This document shows, piece by piece, positions 1-7,523 of a DNA stretch of 10,844 bases. Made by a program: the position numbers and the translations under genes. Every line of letters begins with the position of its first letter. The first letter of the stretch is position 1. The notes beneath the pieces are model-generated. The model was not told the origin of the DNA, did not search any database, and was given only the letters and a program-made list of their open reading frames with translations. The stretch lies in NCBI GenBank assembly GCA_002699335.1, contig PACG01000186.1:4942-15785 (forward strand), in the 5' to 3' direction. This DNA comes from Candidatus Poribacteria bacterium. GTDB lineage: Bacteria > Poribacteria > WGA-4E > UBA9662.

Positions 1-168
1 GTTAGGTTTTGAGCTTGATTTTGAGGCTAACTTGTCCTGCTGGCGAGAGTCAAGAAACTTCTCAACAGGTGTTTCTTGATGGTTCCGCTCCATCCGGTCG
101 AAGGTCAGAAGTATCGCAACCACTGTGCAAATAACCAATCCTAAAGTGTAGATCAGTAGTTGACGCAC
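1..168 (-). CDS. N-terminal part of unidentified membrane-anchored protein (cut by window edge)
   Basis: A reading frame opens with GTG at 168 and runs open through all 56 codons to the left edge. An in-frame TGA lies two codons upstream of the GTG, and a GAGAG ribosome-binding site sits 7 nt before it, so this start is well placed. Residues 4-22 are a hydrophobic segment (LLIYTLGLVICTVVAILL) followed by charged, Ser/Lys/Gln-rich sequence, which looks like a signal anchor with the rest outside the cytoplasm. It starts 41 nt after the DUF1501 stop and probably shares its transcript. In Planctomycetes-like genomes DUF1501 genes are often paired with DUF1549/DUF1553 cytochrome-c-domain proteins, so that is one possible identity, but nothing in the visible 56 residues shows it. 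Confidence 0.6.
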   Translation of the reverse strand, partial: MRQLLIYTLGLVICTVVAILLTFDRMERNHQETPVEKFLDSRQQDKLASKSSSKPN

Positions 169-209
169 AGTTCAACTCTCAGTTGACACAGGTTTGTGGG
201 AAACGGATT

Positions 210-1694
210 TTAGACGAGAATGGAATTGACCACGTTTCCGTGAACGTCTGTTAAGCGAAAGTCTCGACCTTGAAAACGATAGATCAGTTTTTTATGATCA
301 ATTCCAAGCAGGTGTAACATCGTGGCGTGGAAATCGTGAACATGAACAATATCTTCGACTGCATAATAACCAAGTTCGTCAGTTGTACCGTAGGTAATGC
401 CACCTTTGACACCACCTCCCGCTATCCACATGGAGAAACCACGAATGTGGTGATCACGTCCTGTGCCTTGTGCCATTGGTGTTCGGCCAAACTCACCACC
501 CCAGATTACCAGGGTATCGTCCAGCATTCCTCGTTGCTTGAGATCAGTAATAAGCGCTGCAGATGCACGATCGACTAATCTCGATGTGATTTCGATGCCA
601 CCCTTAACGTTGCCGTGATGATCCCACCCACGGTGATAAAGTTGGACAAAACGAACTCCTCGTTCGACGAGTCTCCTTGCAAGTAGGCAATTGGAAGCGA
701 AAGAACCGTCTCCTGGCTCTGCACCGTAAAGGTCGCGGATATGTGCGGGTTCGTCAGAAACATTCATCAATTCTGGCACACTGGTCTGCATTCGAAACGC
801 CAGTTCGTATTGGCTAATCCGGGTCGCAATTTCCGGATCCTCTACAGTTTGGTTATGAATGGTATTCAGTTTCGTAATCGCATCGACCACATCCCGTTGC
901 TGATCCATGCTGACCCCTGGTGGATTAGAGACATAGTGGATCGGATCACCGGCCGAATGGAATTGAACCCCCTGAAATTGCCCGGGCAGAAAACCGCTGT
1001 GCCACTGTCGGGTAGCAATGGGCTGATCTTGTCCACCACCAGATGAGGTCAGCACCACGTAACCGGGTAAATTACTAGATTCGCTACCTAAGCCGTATAA
1101 CAACCAAGATCCCATACTGGGACGTCCAGAGATGCCGGTACCCGTGTTGAAAAAGGTGTGAGCGGGATCGTGATTAATCTGCTCAGTTTGCAGGGAATTG
1201 ATGATGCAGATATCATCGGCAATTCCGCCGATATGCGGGAAAGCGGTACTGATCATCTGTCCCGATTGGCCGTATCGAGCGAATGGATGCTGGGGGCCGA
1301 GGCATTTCAATTCCTTGTTGTTCTGGAGTTGTGCAATTGGTTGCCCTTTAGTAAAAGATTTCGGCATTGGCTGCCCATCCATCTCTGCTAACTTTGGTTT
1401 ATAGTCTAAAGTCTCCAGATGAGATGGTCCCCCTGCCATGCAGAGGTGGATCACCCGTTTAGCCTTAGGCAGAAAGTGCGTTGGATTAGTAACGCCTTTC
1501 CATTTTGGAAGTTGAGTTGAACCGATGGAGGCTTCGCTCAGCCCCGGATTTAGGAGCGAAGCTAAGGCTAAAGAGCCAATCCCTCTGACTGACTGACCGA
1601 GAAAAGTGCGACGAGTCTCTTTTTTCTGATACTCTTGAAGACGGCTGAATTGGTCAGATATGACCTCGACCCCGACTTGGGATTTGTCGTTCAT
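210..1694 (-). CDS. DUF1501 family protein with Tat signal (alkaline-phosphatase-superfamily-like)
   Basis: The 494-residue protein begins with a charged stretch and a twin-arginine signal: RRTFLG at residues 28-33, then a hydrophobic run to about residue 54, so export in folded form by the Tat pathway is likely. Family landmarks are the MAGGPSHLETLDYKP block (86-100), GGEFGRTP (399-406), GRDHH (412-416), and DFHATMLHLLGI near the end. The DUF1501 family is related to sulfatases and alkaline phosphatases; the His/Asp-rich C-terminal blocks would be metal ligands by that relationship. Substrate is unknown, and a role in polysaccharide or sulfate-ester use is only the usual guess for the family. 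The ATG at 1694 has an AGGTG site 6 nt upstream and its own promoter at 1774-1802. The gene continues toward the membrane protein at 168. Length is normal and no damage is seen. Confidence 0.92.
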   Translation of the reverse strand: MNDKSQVGVEVISDQFSRLQEYQKKETRRTFLGQSVRGIGSLALASLLNPGLSEASIGSTQLPKWKGVTNPTHFLPKAKRVIHLCMAGGPSHLETLDYKPKLAEMDGQPMPKSFTKGQPIAQLQNNKELKCLGPQHPFARYGQSGQMISTAFPHIGGIADDICIINSLQTEQINHDPAHTFFNTGTGISGRPSMGSWLLYGLGSESSNLPGYVVLTSSGGGQDQPIATRQWHSGFLPGQFQGVQFHSAGDPIHYVSNPPGVSMDQQRDVVDAITKLNTIHNQTVEDPEIATRISQYELAFRMQTSVPELMNVSDEPAHIRDLYGAEPGDGSFASNCLLARRLVERGVRFVQLYHRGWDHHGNVKGGIEITSRLVDRASAALITDLKQRGMLDDTLVIWGGEFGRTPMAQGTGRDHHIRGFSMWIAGGGVKGGITYGTTDELGYYAVEDIVHVHDFHATMLHLLGIDHKKLIYRFQGRDFRLTDVHGNVVNSILV

Positions 1695-1773
1695 TATTCA
1701 CCTACCGATTAATTGTGAAAAAGCTTATGGTGTGGGAATAGATCTTGAAAGTTGATCTGAAAAATTAGGGTTT

Positions 1774-1802
1774 ATTGTAGTGAAATTAGAGAGGGGTGTC
1801 AA
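1774..1802 (-). promoter_or_regulatory. Sigma-70 promoter for the DUF1501 gene
   Basis: On the minus strand TTGACA (1802-1797) is followed after exactly 17 nt by TACAAT (1779-1774). The hexamers match consensus at 6/6 and 5/6. Transcription would start near 1767 and give a leader of about 73 nt before the ATG at 1694. That leader contains a small hairpin (AGATC/GATCT with a 9-nt loop). The -35 begins only five bases after the stop codon of the VOC gene, and no hairpin terminator separates them, so readthrough from nupC-VOC is possible. Confidence 0.75.
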
Positions 1803-1806
1803 CAAG

Positions 1807-2283
1807 TTATTCAGGCACTCGACCGTGTCGATATTCGGTTAGCTCCAACAGGATGCCGTCCGGGTCATGAAAATAGCATAAGATCTTATGCCCAACTTCA
1901 TGTGTGATGACGCTAGTCGGCACAATCACCGGATCGCTAACAGGCTCTATTCCCACTGCGCGCAAACGATTGACAGCTTCATTAATGTCATCAACTCGCA
2001 GTGCTAGATGTCGCAATCCGTGCGTGTTAGGTATGGCGGTGGCTGGAATTGAGACTCCGATCGGTGACTGATATTGTAGCAACTCCAACCTCGGTTCACC
2101 TGCAGGAGCCACCACGTAAACTACGTTGGCTTGAATCCCTTTCAAGCCGATGATAGTTTCGACCCACTCGCCTTCCAGATAAGCTCGCTGCGTTTCTTGA
2201 AACCCCAAGACCTCGGTATAAAAATCGACTGATCTTTCGAGATCAGATACCACTAAATTGATGTGGTCAACGGCCTGAATCAT
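1807..2283 (-). CDS. VOC superfamily metalloenzyme (glyoxalase/epimerase/dioxygenase-like)
   Basis: This 158-residue protein has the paired beta-alpha-beta-beta-beta modules of the vicinal oxygen chelate fold. The N-terminal module starts VDHINLVVSDLERSVDFYTEVLGF, and the second starts near residue 90 with GLRHLALRVDDI. The four expected metal ligands are all visible: His7, Glu67 (LELLQY), His92 and Glu147 (ILLELTEY). H/E/H/E is the pattern of glyoxalase I and methylmalonyl-CoA epimerase-like members, so it should bind a divalent metal and be catalytically competent. The substrate cannot be told from sequence. The ATG at 2283 has GAGGA 10 nt upstream. It starts 25 nt after the nupC stop and is very likely co-transcribed with it, although no functional link between the two is obvious. 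Confidence 0.85.
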   Translation of the reverse strand: MIQAVDHINLVVSDLERSVDFYTEVLGFQETQRAYLEGEWVETIIGLKGIQANVVYVVAPAGEPRLELLQYQSPIGVSIPATAIPNTHGLRHLALRVDDINEAVNRLRAVGIEPVSDPVIVPTSVITHEVGHKILCYFHDPDGILLELTEYRHGRVPE

Positions 2284-2308
2284 GTCCTACAAGTCCTCTA
2301 CGGATGAT

Positions 2309-3547
2309 TTACCAAATGAGTAGACCAACCACGGTACCGGTCAGATTAGCGGCAAAAACACCAGCAATCATTGCCCGTAGACCAATTTTAGCGAGGTCGA
2401 TTCGTCGTTCAGGTGCGATTCCTCCGATCCCGCCAATCTGAATGCCAACTGAAGCGAAGTTGGAAAAACCACAGAGAGCGTAAGATAGAATAATTACGCT
2501 CCGATCCGAAAACACATCACTCGACATCTGTTGCGCAAAGTTGGTGTAGGCAATCAATTCGGTAAGGACAATCTTTTCACCCAACAAGGTACCGGCAGAC
2601 ATGGCTTCGGAAAATGGTATGCCCATAAAGACAGCAAATGGAGAGAAGAGATAACCAAATATCAGTTCTAAGCTGAGTCCGACTGTTGAAAGAATCCCAT
2701 TGACAAGTGCAACGATAGCCACGAAAGCAATCAACATGGCAGCGACATTGAGTGCTAAGTGCATGCCTTCAGACGCCCCCCGACTAGCTGCTTCGATTAG
2801 GTTGGCGTCGGTCCGCTCGATCTTGATTTGATCGGTGGTGGCTGTAACCGGTGTTTCCGTTTCGGGGATCATAATTTTTGATATTGCCAATGCCGCGGGG
2901 GCACTCATCACGCTAGCTGTTAACAGGTGGCCAGCGATGTTGGGTACATGATCCGACAGCATTCTAACATAAATAGCCATCACACCACCCGCAATAGTTG
3001 CAAACCCGCCTGCCATCACCGCCATCAACTCACTCTGAGTCAAATCCTTGATAAATGGTCTAATAATCAGTGGTGCTTCCGTCTGACCAACAAAGATATT
3101 GGCCGAAGTGGAAAGTGTTTCAGCGGCTGATGTTTTCATTGTTCTCTGCATTACCTTGGCAAATAGAGAGATGACAAACCCCATTACACCGATATGATAG
3201 ACAATTGCCATCACCGCGGAAAAAAAGATGATTGTCGGTAGGACTCGGAATGCGAGGTTCAACATCGGTGTTTCGACCGCATTGGTGACGAAAGATTGGA
3301 AAAGAAAGTCCGACCCTTTATCAGAGTAGGCTAAGAGGTTGGTAAAAAAGTCGTCGAAGAAACGAAAAAATACTTCGCCAACCCTGAAATTGCCAATTCG
3401 GAGATATAGGATGCAAACGGCAAAAACAACCTGCAGGCCAATGCCCCACAACACCGGCCGCCAGTTAATCGCTTTCCTATCAGTACTCATCAGATAAGCA
3501 CAACCTAACAGAAAAAAAATACCGATTAGGCCAAAAAATCGTTCCAT
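2309..3547 (-). CDS. nupC: Concentrative nucleoside transporter (NupC/CNT family)
   Basis: The 412-residue polytopic membrane protein imports nucleosides by cation symport. CNT signatures are clear: NAVETPMLNLAFRVLP (89-104), the substrate-site loop GQTEAPL (154-160) followed by IIRPF and TQSELMAVMAGG, the conserved ASEGMHLALNVAAMLIAF block in the middle, TELIAY in the second half, and CGFSNFASVGIQIGGIG near the C-terminus. In the structurally known Vibrio cholerae transporter the equivalent Gln-Thr-Glu and Asn-x-x-Ser residues contact the nucleoside. The GQTEAPL form resembles that sodium-coupled branch more than E. coli NupC, so sodium coupling is inferred. Length is typical. The ATG at 3547 is preceded by GAG 7 nt upstream. 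The region just upstream contains a sequence like an IS30 end, and no clear promoter was identified. Confidence 0.93.
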   Translation of the reverse strand: MERFFGLIGIFFLLGCAYLMSTDRKAINWRPVLWGIGLQVVFAVCILYLRIGNFRVGEVFFRFFDDFFTNLLAYSDKGSDFLFQSFVTNAVETPMLNLAFRVLPTIIFFSAVMAIVYHIGVMGFVISLFAKVMQRTMKTSAAETLSTSANIFVGQTEAPLIIRPFIKDLTQSELMAVMAGGFATIAGGVMAIYVRMLSDHVPNIAGHLLTASVMSAPAALAISKIMIPETETPVTATTDQIKIERTDANLIEAASRGASEGMHLALNVAAMLIAFVAIVALVNGILSTVGLSLELIFGYLFSPFAVFMGIPFSEAMSAGTLLGEKIVLTELIAYTNFAQQMSSDVFSDRSVIILSYALCGFSNFASVGIQIGGIGGIAPERRIDLAKIGLRAMIAGVFAANLTGTVVGLLIW

Positions 3548-3568
3548 TCTACTGCTCTATTCCGGCTC

Positions 3569-3603
3569 GGATTCACGAGTGCAACATTTAAGTTAGATTA
3601 CAT
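3569..3603 (+). mobile_element. Possible solo IS30-type terminal repeat or short IS remnant
   Basis: GGATTC followed by ACGAGTGCAAC (3569-3585) resembles the terminal repeat of the IS30-family element at the right of the window, where GGATTC, a six-base insertion and CGAGTGCAAC occur (10715-10736). The next bases (ATTTAAGTTAGATTACATTTAA) are AT-rich, as is usual just inside IS ends. No transposase frame follows on either strand. It could be a leftover end after deletion, a short non-autonomous element, or chance similarity over about 17 bases. It sits 22 bp before the nupC start codon. Confidence 0.35.
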
Positions 3604-3993
3604 TTAAGGCGAAATGAAACTACTCTCAATCCGTTGGTTTACTGTGTGCTTCCCCGGATCGCCAGGGAATGCAATTTGACGCAAAAAGATTTTGAGAGCA
3701 CCATTCCTGACCACGCTTGCGTCGGGTCGAAAACTGTCGCGGACATCGTCAAGAAGAAATCGGTATCCGGACAATCCCGGCATGTCGATATAAATCTTTG
3801 TGAACTACTTGCCGATGTCGAGTGCCGCACACACGTCGAACGCATCGAGAATTTCAATTCGAATGTCGAGATGTCGCTGACGAGCCCACTCGATACAGAC
3901 CCGACTAATGCCAGTTCCGATCACCTTGGCACTGGTGCCCTTGGACTCAGTCGTTAAATCCGGTGAAGAATGGTCCTGAACCGTCGTTTGGGC
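3604..3993 (-). pseudogene. Degraded reading frame with in-frame TAG, possibly a Rossmann-fold enzyme fragment
   Basis: Reading the minus strand from 3993 to a TAA at 3606-3604 gives about 129 codons interrupted by one TAG at 3807-3805. Both sides of the TAG read as plausible protein in the same frame. Before it is SAKVIGTGISRVCIEW and later IRIEILDAFDVCAALDIGK; after it is FTKIYIDMPGLSGYRFLLDD and then SVVRNGALKIFLRQ. The order of a VIGTGIS strand, an acidic end at ILDAFD and an IYIDMPGLSG strand is what a SAM- or nucleotide-binding Rossmann domain would show, but the family is not recognised. The frame has no convincing start: it is closed upstream by a TAG at 3996-3994. It looks like the C-terminal part of a decayed gene. 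TAG is a normal stop here (ileS and mazG end in TAG), so recoding is unlikely. Confidence 0.45.
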
Positions 3994-4106
3994 CTAGCCA
4001 CTTCGGCTTTCCAAAACTGATGACTCTTCCAAATGAGAAATCCAGGTTCTGATTTAGCGGAAGTGGATACTGGGCTACCGTCAGTCGACAACAGGTGGTA
4101 TATCGG

Positions 4107-4120
4107 CGTTGCAAGCAACG
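4107..4120 (-). repeat. Perfect inverted repeat downstream of ileS
   Basis: CGTTGC directly followed by GCAACG forms a perfect 14-bp palindrome 22 bp after the ileS stop codon (5-bp stem with a 4-nt loop in RNA). It could mark the 3' end of the ileS transcript, but no T-run follows it on the minus strand, so it is not a standard intrinsic terminator. No other terminator was seen in 3604-4141. Confidence 0.35.
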
Positions 4121-4141
4121 TCTCTATCCTTAAATTTAGAT

Positions 4142-7100
4142 CTACAGCCGTTGGCTTGGAGGGACCGCTATCTGCTCAATTTGAATGTGAGTGGTTTCCC
4201 CGTTGATATTATGCTGTTTAGCAAAAGCCTTTTTACCTTTACCCTTGACCCCGCTGAAGTCTCCGCTCACACTTTGGTTCTCGGACAGGGAAACGACTAC
4301 TTCGGTCGTTAGCGTCTCCGATAGAATATAGTCTTGGTGCAGGTCAAAGGCCTGATGAACAACAGGTGTCGATTGGATCGAGAGCTTGATTCGATCTGAA
4401 ACGTTAAAATCGGCTGCTTTGCGTTGTTGCTGAATCTTATTGACCAGTTCACGGGCAAAGCCTTCTAGGATCAGATCTTCAGTTAGTTCAGTGCTCAAGG
4501 CGACAAATTTTTGCCCACCTGTTTCGATGGTATAACCCGCCGTTCCTGCTGAAGTCAGTTCAATCTCCTCTGGCTGGAGAAGGTAAGTTTGTCCATCAAC
4601 GACCAATTCGGCTTTTCCGTTTTGTTCCAAAGCCCTTTTAATGGCGATGGCCTCGGTTGTTGCCAGTGCCTTAGCGATCGCCTGAACGCTCTTCCCGTAC
4701 TTGGGGCCTAGAGTGGAAAAGTTGGCTTTGGCCGTATAGCTAGTAAACTGGTCGACGCTCTCAACAAAACCGACCGATTTGACATTGAGTTCATCAAAAA
4801 TGAGATCGTGAAGCCGGTTGACAGCAGATTGTTGTTCGGTATCTAAGCCGCCGATTTGAATAGTTGATAGAGGTTGGCGCGTTTTGATACCGGACCGGTT
4901 GCGAGCCGCTCGACCGAGGACGATCACCTCTCGAACCAGATCCATCTGCTGTTCCAGATCGGTATCGACTTTGTCGATGGTGTCGGTATCAATAGTGGGA
5001 AATTCTGCCAGGTGAACGCTTTCTGGAGCAGTGCTATCGATGGCACAAACCAGATTTCGATAGATCGCATCTGCCATAAAAGGTGTAAAGGGGGCTAACA
5101 ACTTGGAAACGGTGACCAGAGACTGGTAAAGCGTAACATAGGCGGCCTGTTTATCGATTCCGGCTTCAGCTCCCCAGAAACGGTGTCGCGACCGGCGAAC
5201 GTACCAATTGCTCAACTCGTCGACAAAATCGGCAACGGCTCGCGGTGCGTTGGTTAAATGGTAGCTCTCCATTTCAGATCGAACCTTTTCAACAGTGGAA
5301 TTGAGCTTAGACAGCAACCATTGATCCATGATGGTTCGTTCAGAAATCGGTGGGTGGTCCAACAGATCTATCTGATCCAAATTGGCATACATGACAAAAA
5401 AGCTGTAGACATTGTGCAATGTTCCCATAAACTTTCTCAAGGCTTCGTCGATCAATTCCTCCTGGAAAGCACGCGGCGTCCAGGGAGTACAGGAGGTATA
5501 AAAGTACCAGCGCATCGCATCTGCCCCCTGCTTGTTCAGAATATCCCATGGATCGACCGTATTCCCCCGACTTTTGCTCATCTTGGTACCGTCAGCAGCA
5601 TTAATCAGTTCTAGGCAGAGTACGTTTTTATAGGCAGGTTTGTCGTAAAGCAACGTACCGGTGGCTAACAGGCTATAGAACCAGCCACGTGTCTGGTCGA
5701 CGGCTTCGGAGATAAAATCGGCAGGGTAGCTGGCCTCCAGTTTTTCCTGATTCTCAAATGGGTAGTGCCACTGGGCAGTATGGGCAACCCCAGAATCAAA
5801 CCAACAGTCGATCACGTCTTCTACCCGTCGCATCGTACCTGCACACTGAGGACAATCAAAAGTAACATTATCGATATGAGGACGATGGAGTTCAAGATCT
5901 GCTGGTGTGTCAGGAGCCAGTTTCTCGAGTTCTGACACTGAACCAACCACATGTCGATGGTCGCAAATATCGCAAATCCATGCCGGTAGAGGCGTTCCCC
6001 AGTATCGTTCCCTGGTTAAACACCAATCGACGTTATTTTCCAGCCAGCGACCAAAACGTCCATCCTTAATATGATCTGGATACCAGTTGATCTGCTGGTT
6101 GTGCTGGATCATCTGATCTCGAATTGCGGTGGTGCGGATAAACCAAGACTGACGTGCATAGTACAGGAGCGGCGTTTCACAACGCCAACAAAACGGGTAC
6201 TCATGTTCGTATTCACTGACTCGAAACATTAGTCCTCGCTGAACTAGATCTTCAATAACCTTTGGATCTGCATCCTTGACAAACTGACCTTGCCAAGGTG
6301 TAACGGATTCAACAAATCTTCCTGTTGTATCGACCAGTTGGACGAAGGGTAGATCATGCTGAAGCAGCATCTCGTAGTCGTCTTGCCCAAAAGCAGGGGC
6401 TGTATGAACTAAACCCGTTCCCTCATTGAGGGTGACAAAATCGCCAGCGATGACGTAAAAGCCTTTTTGTTCCAGTTCGCCCGCGAAGTCGAACAGCGGT
6501 TGATACGATAACCCAACCAAATCTTGGCCTTTGCAAATCGACCTGATTTTTGGTGTTTCCTCTCCAAATACTATGGGAATCAGTTCTTTGGCCAAGATTA
6601 GCTCTTCACCGTTTTGTTCAACCGTAGCATAATCATAGTCTGATCCAACTACAATTGCGACGTTGGACGGCAGGGTCCAGGGTGTGGTGGTCCAAACCAA
6701 GAAGAAGGTATTATCCCGATCTTTCAACCGAAATTTGACGTAGATGGACGGATCAATTACGGTTTGGTAGCCTTGCGCAACCTCGTGACTGGCCAATGTA
6801 GTGCCACATCGCGGACAGTAGGGCTGAACTTTATGCCCGTGCAGAAGTAGATCTTTTTCCCACGCCTGTTTCAGTACCCACCAGGCACTCTCGATGTAAT
6901 CATTGGAGAGTGTAATATACGGATCATCTAGGTTTACCCAAAAGCCGATTCGCTCAGTCATCCGTCGCCAGTCTTGTTCGTATTGAAACACATTCTCCTT
7001 GCATTTCTGGATGAATTTTCCAACTCCGTAGGCCTCTAAATCTTGCTTGTTTCGGATATTGAGTTGTTTCTCGACCTGATACTCGACCGGTAATCCATGA

Positions 7101-7360
7101 GTGTCCCAACCCGCTTTGCGCTGAACCTGATGCCCGGTCATGGTTTTGTAGCGACAAACAGCATCTTTCATAATTCGAGCCAGCACGTGATGAACACCGG
7201 GCGGAGCGTTGGCAAAGGGTGGCCCCTCTAAAAATATAAACGGCGGTTTTCCTTCTTGTTGGTGGATGCTCTTTTCGAAGATCTGGTTTTCTTGCCAGAA
7301 GGACAAAACGTCTTCTTCTTGTTGGGTGAAATCGAGGGTGGTAGAAACTTCCTTGAACAT
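4142..7360 (-). CDS. ileS: Isoleucyl-tRNA synthetase, type 2 (IleRS2) with GXHH signature
   Basis: This cytoplasmic class I synthetase charges tRNA-Ile. From the chosen ATG at 7360 it is 1072 residues. A reading frame extends upstream to 7423, but that extension is the terminator hairpin and T-run of the leader, so MFKEVSTTLDF is taken as the N-terminus; a GAGG lies 11 nt before it. The ATP-binding signature after GPPFANAPP is Gly55-Val-His-His58 instead of His-x-Gly-His. KMSKS is intact at about residues 593-597. The editing domain is intact, with VWTTTPWTLPSN and HTAPAFGQDDY. Cys pairs typical of the family occur in CPRCG, CWRCE, CDICD and CPQC. The anticodon-binding part starts around SNWYVRRSRHRFW. 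The eukaryote-like (type 2) class is judged from the GPPFAN...PGVHHVLAR block and overall length. Type 2 enzymes are generally mupirocin-tolerant. Expression appears controlled by an attenuator at 7408-7543. Confidence 0.95.
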   Translation of the reverse strand: MFKEVSTTLDFTQQEEDVLSFWQENQIFEKSIHQQEGKPPFIFLEGPPFANAPPGVHHVLARIMKDAVCRYKTMTGHQVQRKAGWDTHGLPVEYQVEKQLNIRNKQDLEAYGVGKFIQKCKENVFQYEQDWRRMTERIGFWVNLDDPYITLSNDYIESAWWVLKQAWEKDLLLHGHKVQPYCPRCGTTLASHEVAQGYQTVIDPSIYVKFRLKDRDNTFFLVWTTTPWTLPSNVAIVVGSDYDYATVEQNGEELILAKELIPIVFGEETPKIRSICKGQDLVGLSYQPLFDFAGELEQKGFYVIAGDFVTLNEGTGLVHTAPAFGQDDYEMLLQHDLPFVQLVDTTGRFVESVTPWQGQFVKDADPKVIEDLVQRGLMFRVSEYEHEYPFCWRCETPLLYYARQSWFIRTTAIRDQMIQHNQQINWYPDHIKDGRFGRWLENNVDWCLTRERYWGTPLPAWICDICDHRHVVGSVSELEKLAPDTPADLELHRPHIDNVTFDCPQCAGTMRRVEDVIDCWFDSGVAHTAQWHYPFENQEKLEASYPADFISEAVDQTRGWFYSLLATGTLLYDKPAYKNVLCLELINAADGTKMSKSRGNTVDPWDILNKQGADAMRWYFYTSCTPWTPRAFQEELIDEALRKFMGTLHNVYSFFVMYANLDQIDLLDHPPISERTIMDQWLLSKLNSTVEKVRSEMESYHLTNAPRAVADFVDELSNWYVRRSRHRFWGAEAGIDKQAAYVTLYQSLVTVSKLLAPFTPFMADAIYRNLVCAIDSTAPESVHLAEFPTIDTDTIDKVDTDLEQQMDLVREVIVLGRAARNRSGIKTRQPLSTIQIGGLDTEQQSAVNRLHDLIFDELNVKSVGFVESVDQFTSYTAKANFSTLGPKYGKSVQAIAKALATTEAIAIKRALEQNGKAELVVDGQTYLLQPEEIELTSAGTAGYTIETGGQKFVALSTELTEDLILEGFARELVNKIQQQRKAADFNVSDRIKLSIQSTPVVHQAFDLHQDYILSETLTTEVVVSLSENQSVSGDFSGVKGKGKKAFAKQHNINGETTHIQIEQIAVPPSQRL

Positions 7361-7369
7361 GGGTAAATC

Positions 7370-7400
7370 GACCTCAAGGGTCCGCCAACCAAAGGGTTGG
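7370..7400 (-). promoter_or_regulatory. Hairpins between attenuator and ileS start
   Basis: Between the terminator T-run and the ileS ATG the minus strand holds CCAACC-CTTT-GGTTGG (7400-7385), a perfect 6-bp tetraloop hairpin without a T-run, followed by GACC-CTTGA-GGTC (7382-7370). The second small stem contains part of the GAGG sequence that is the best candidate ribosome-binding site for ileS (7375-7372). It may tune translation initiation or shield the 5' end of a processed message; neither is shown. Confidence 0.4.
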
Positions 7401-7407
7401 AAGAAAT

Positions 7408-7442
7408 AAAAAAAGCCCATCACCGAACTGCGATGATGGGCT
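7408..7442 (-). terminator. Intrinsic terminator of the ileS leader (attenuator)
   Basis: On the minus strand AGCCCATCATCG pairs with CGGTGATGGGCT around a CAGTT loop, giving a 12-bp stem with a single T-G wobble. Seven consecutive T follow (7414-7408), then ATTTC. This is a very strong rho-independent terminator placed 47 bp before the ileS start codon and downstream of a good promoter, so ileS can be expressed from that promoter only if the hairpin is prevented from forming. Its 5' arm (AGCCCATCA) is complementary in segments to the leader-peptide coding region (see the antiterminator entry). Confidence 0.88.
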
Positions 7443-7523
7443 GTATCAATCTAACCCGTCTTTTATACTCTCAGGTCAGATTCGTCAGCCTATTGTCCAT
7501 ACAGCAAGCTTCGACCGATCATC
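7432..7523 (-). promoter_or_regulatory. Predicted antiterminator pairing in the ileS leader
   Basis: Three nested complementary segments can pair instead of the terminator: GATGAT (7523-7518) with ATCATC (7437-7432), GG (7516-7515) with CC (7439-7438), and GCTGTAT (7505-7499) with ATACAGC (7446-7440). Together they form about 15 base pairs with a bulged C and a 9-nt bulge, and they take up the whole 5' arm of the terminator. The loop contains a separate local hairpin: AATCTGACCTG (7482-7472) pairs with CGGGTTAGATT (7458-7448) with two wobbles. All 5' strands of the antiterminator lie in leader-peptide codons 7-15, so a translating ribosome would control it. Pairing was found by eye and no energies were computed. 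Confidence 0.65.

Noticed and set aside
3553..3585. Definite nupC promoter made by the IS-like end
   Set aside because: The TTGCAC box is good but the -10 at 17-nt spacing (AATAGA) matches consensus at only three of six positions, so it is not listed as a feature.
3805..3807. TAG recoded as an amino acid in the 3604-3993 frame
   Set aside because: TAG ends ileS, mazG and the leader peptide here, so it is used as an ordinary stop; no pyrrolysine context is visible.
3634..3957. Plus-strand 107-residue protein
   Set aside because: It runs opposite the more coherent minus-strand decayed frame, has no ribosome-binding site, and its residue composition looks random.
7361..7423. N-terminal extension of IleS starting at 7423
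   Set aside because: Those 21 codons translate the terminator stem and T-run (MMGFFYFFQPF...), and alignment-like similarity begins at MFKEVSTTLDF.
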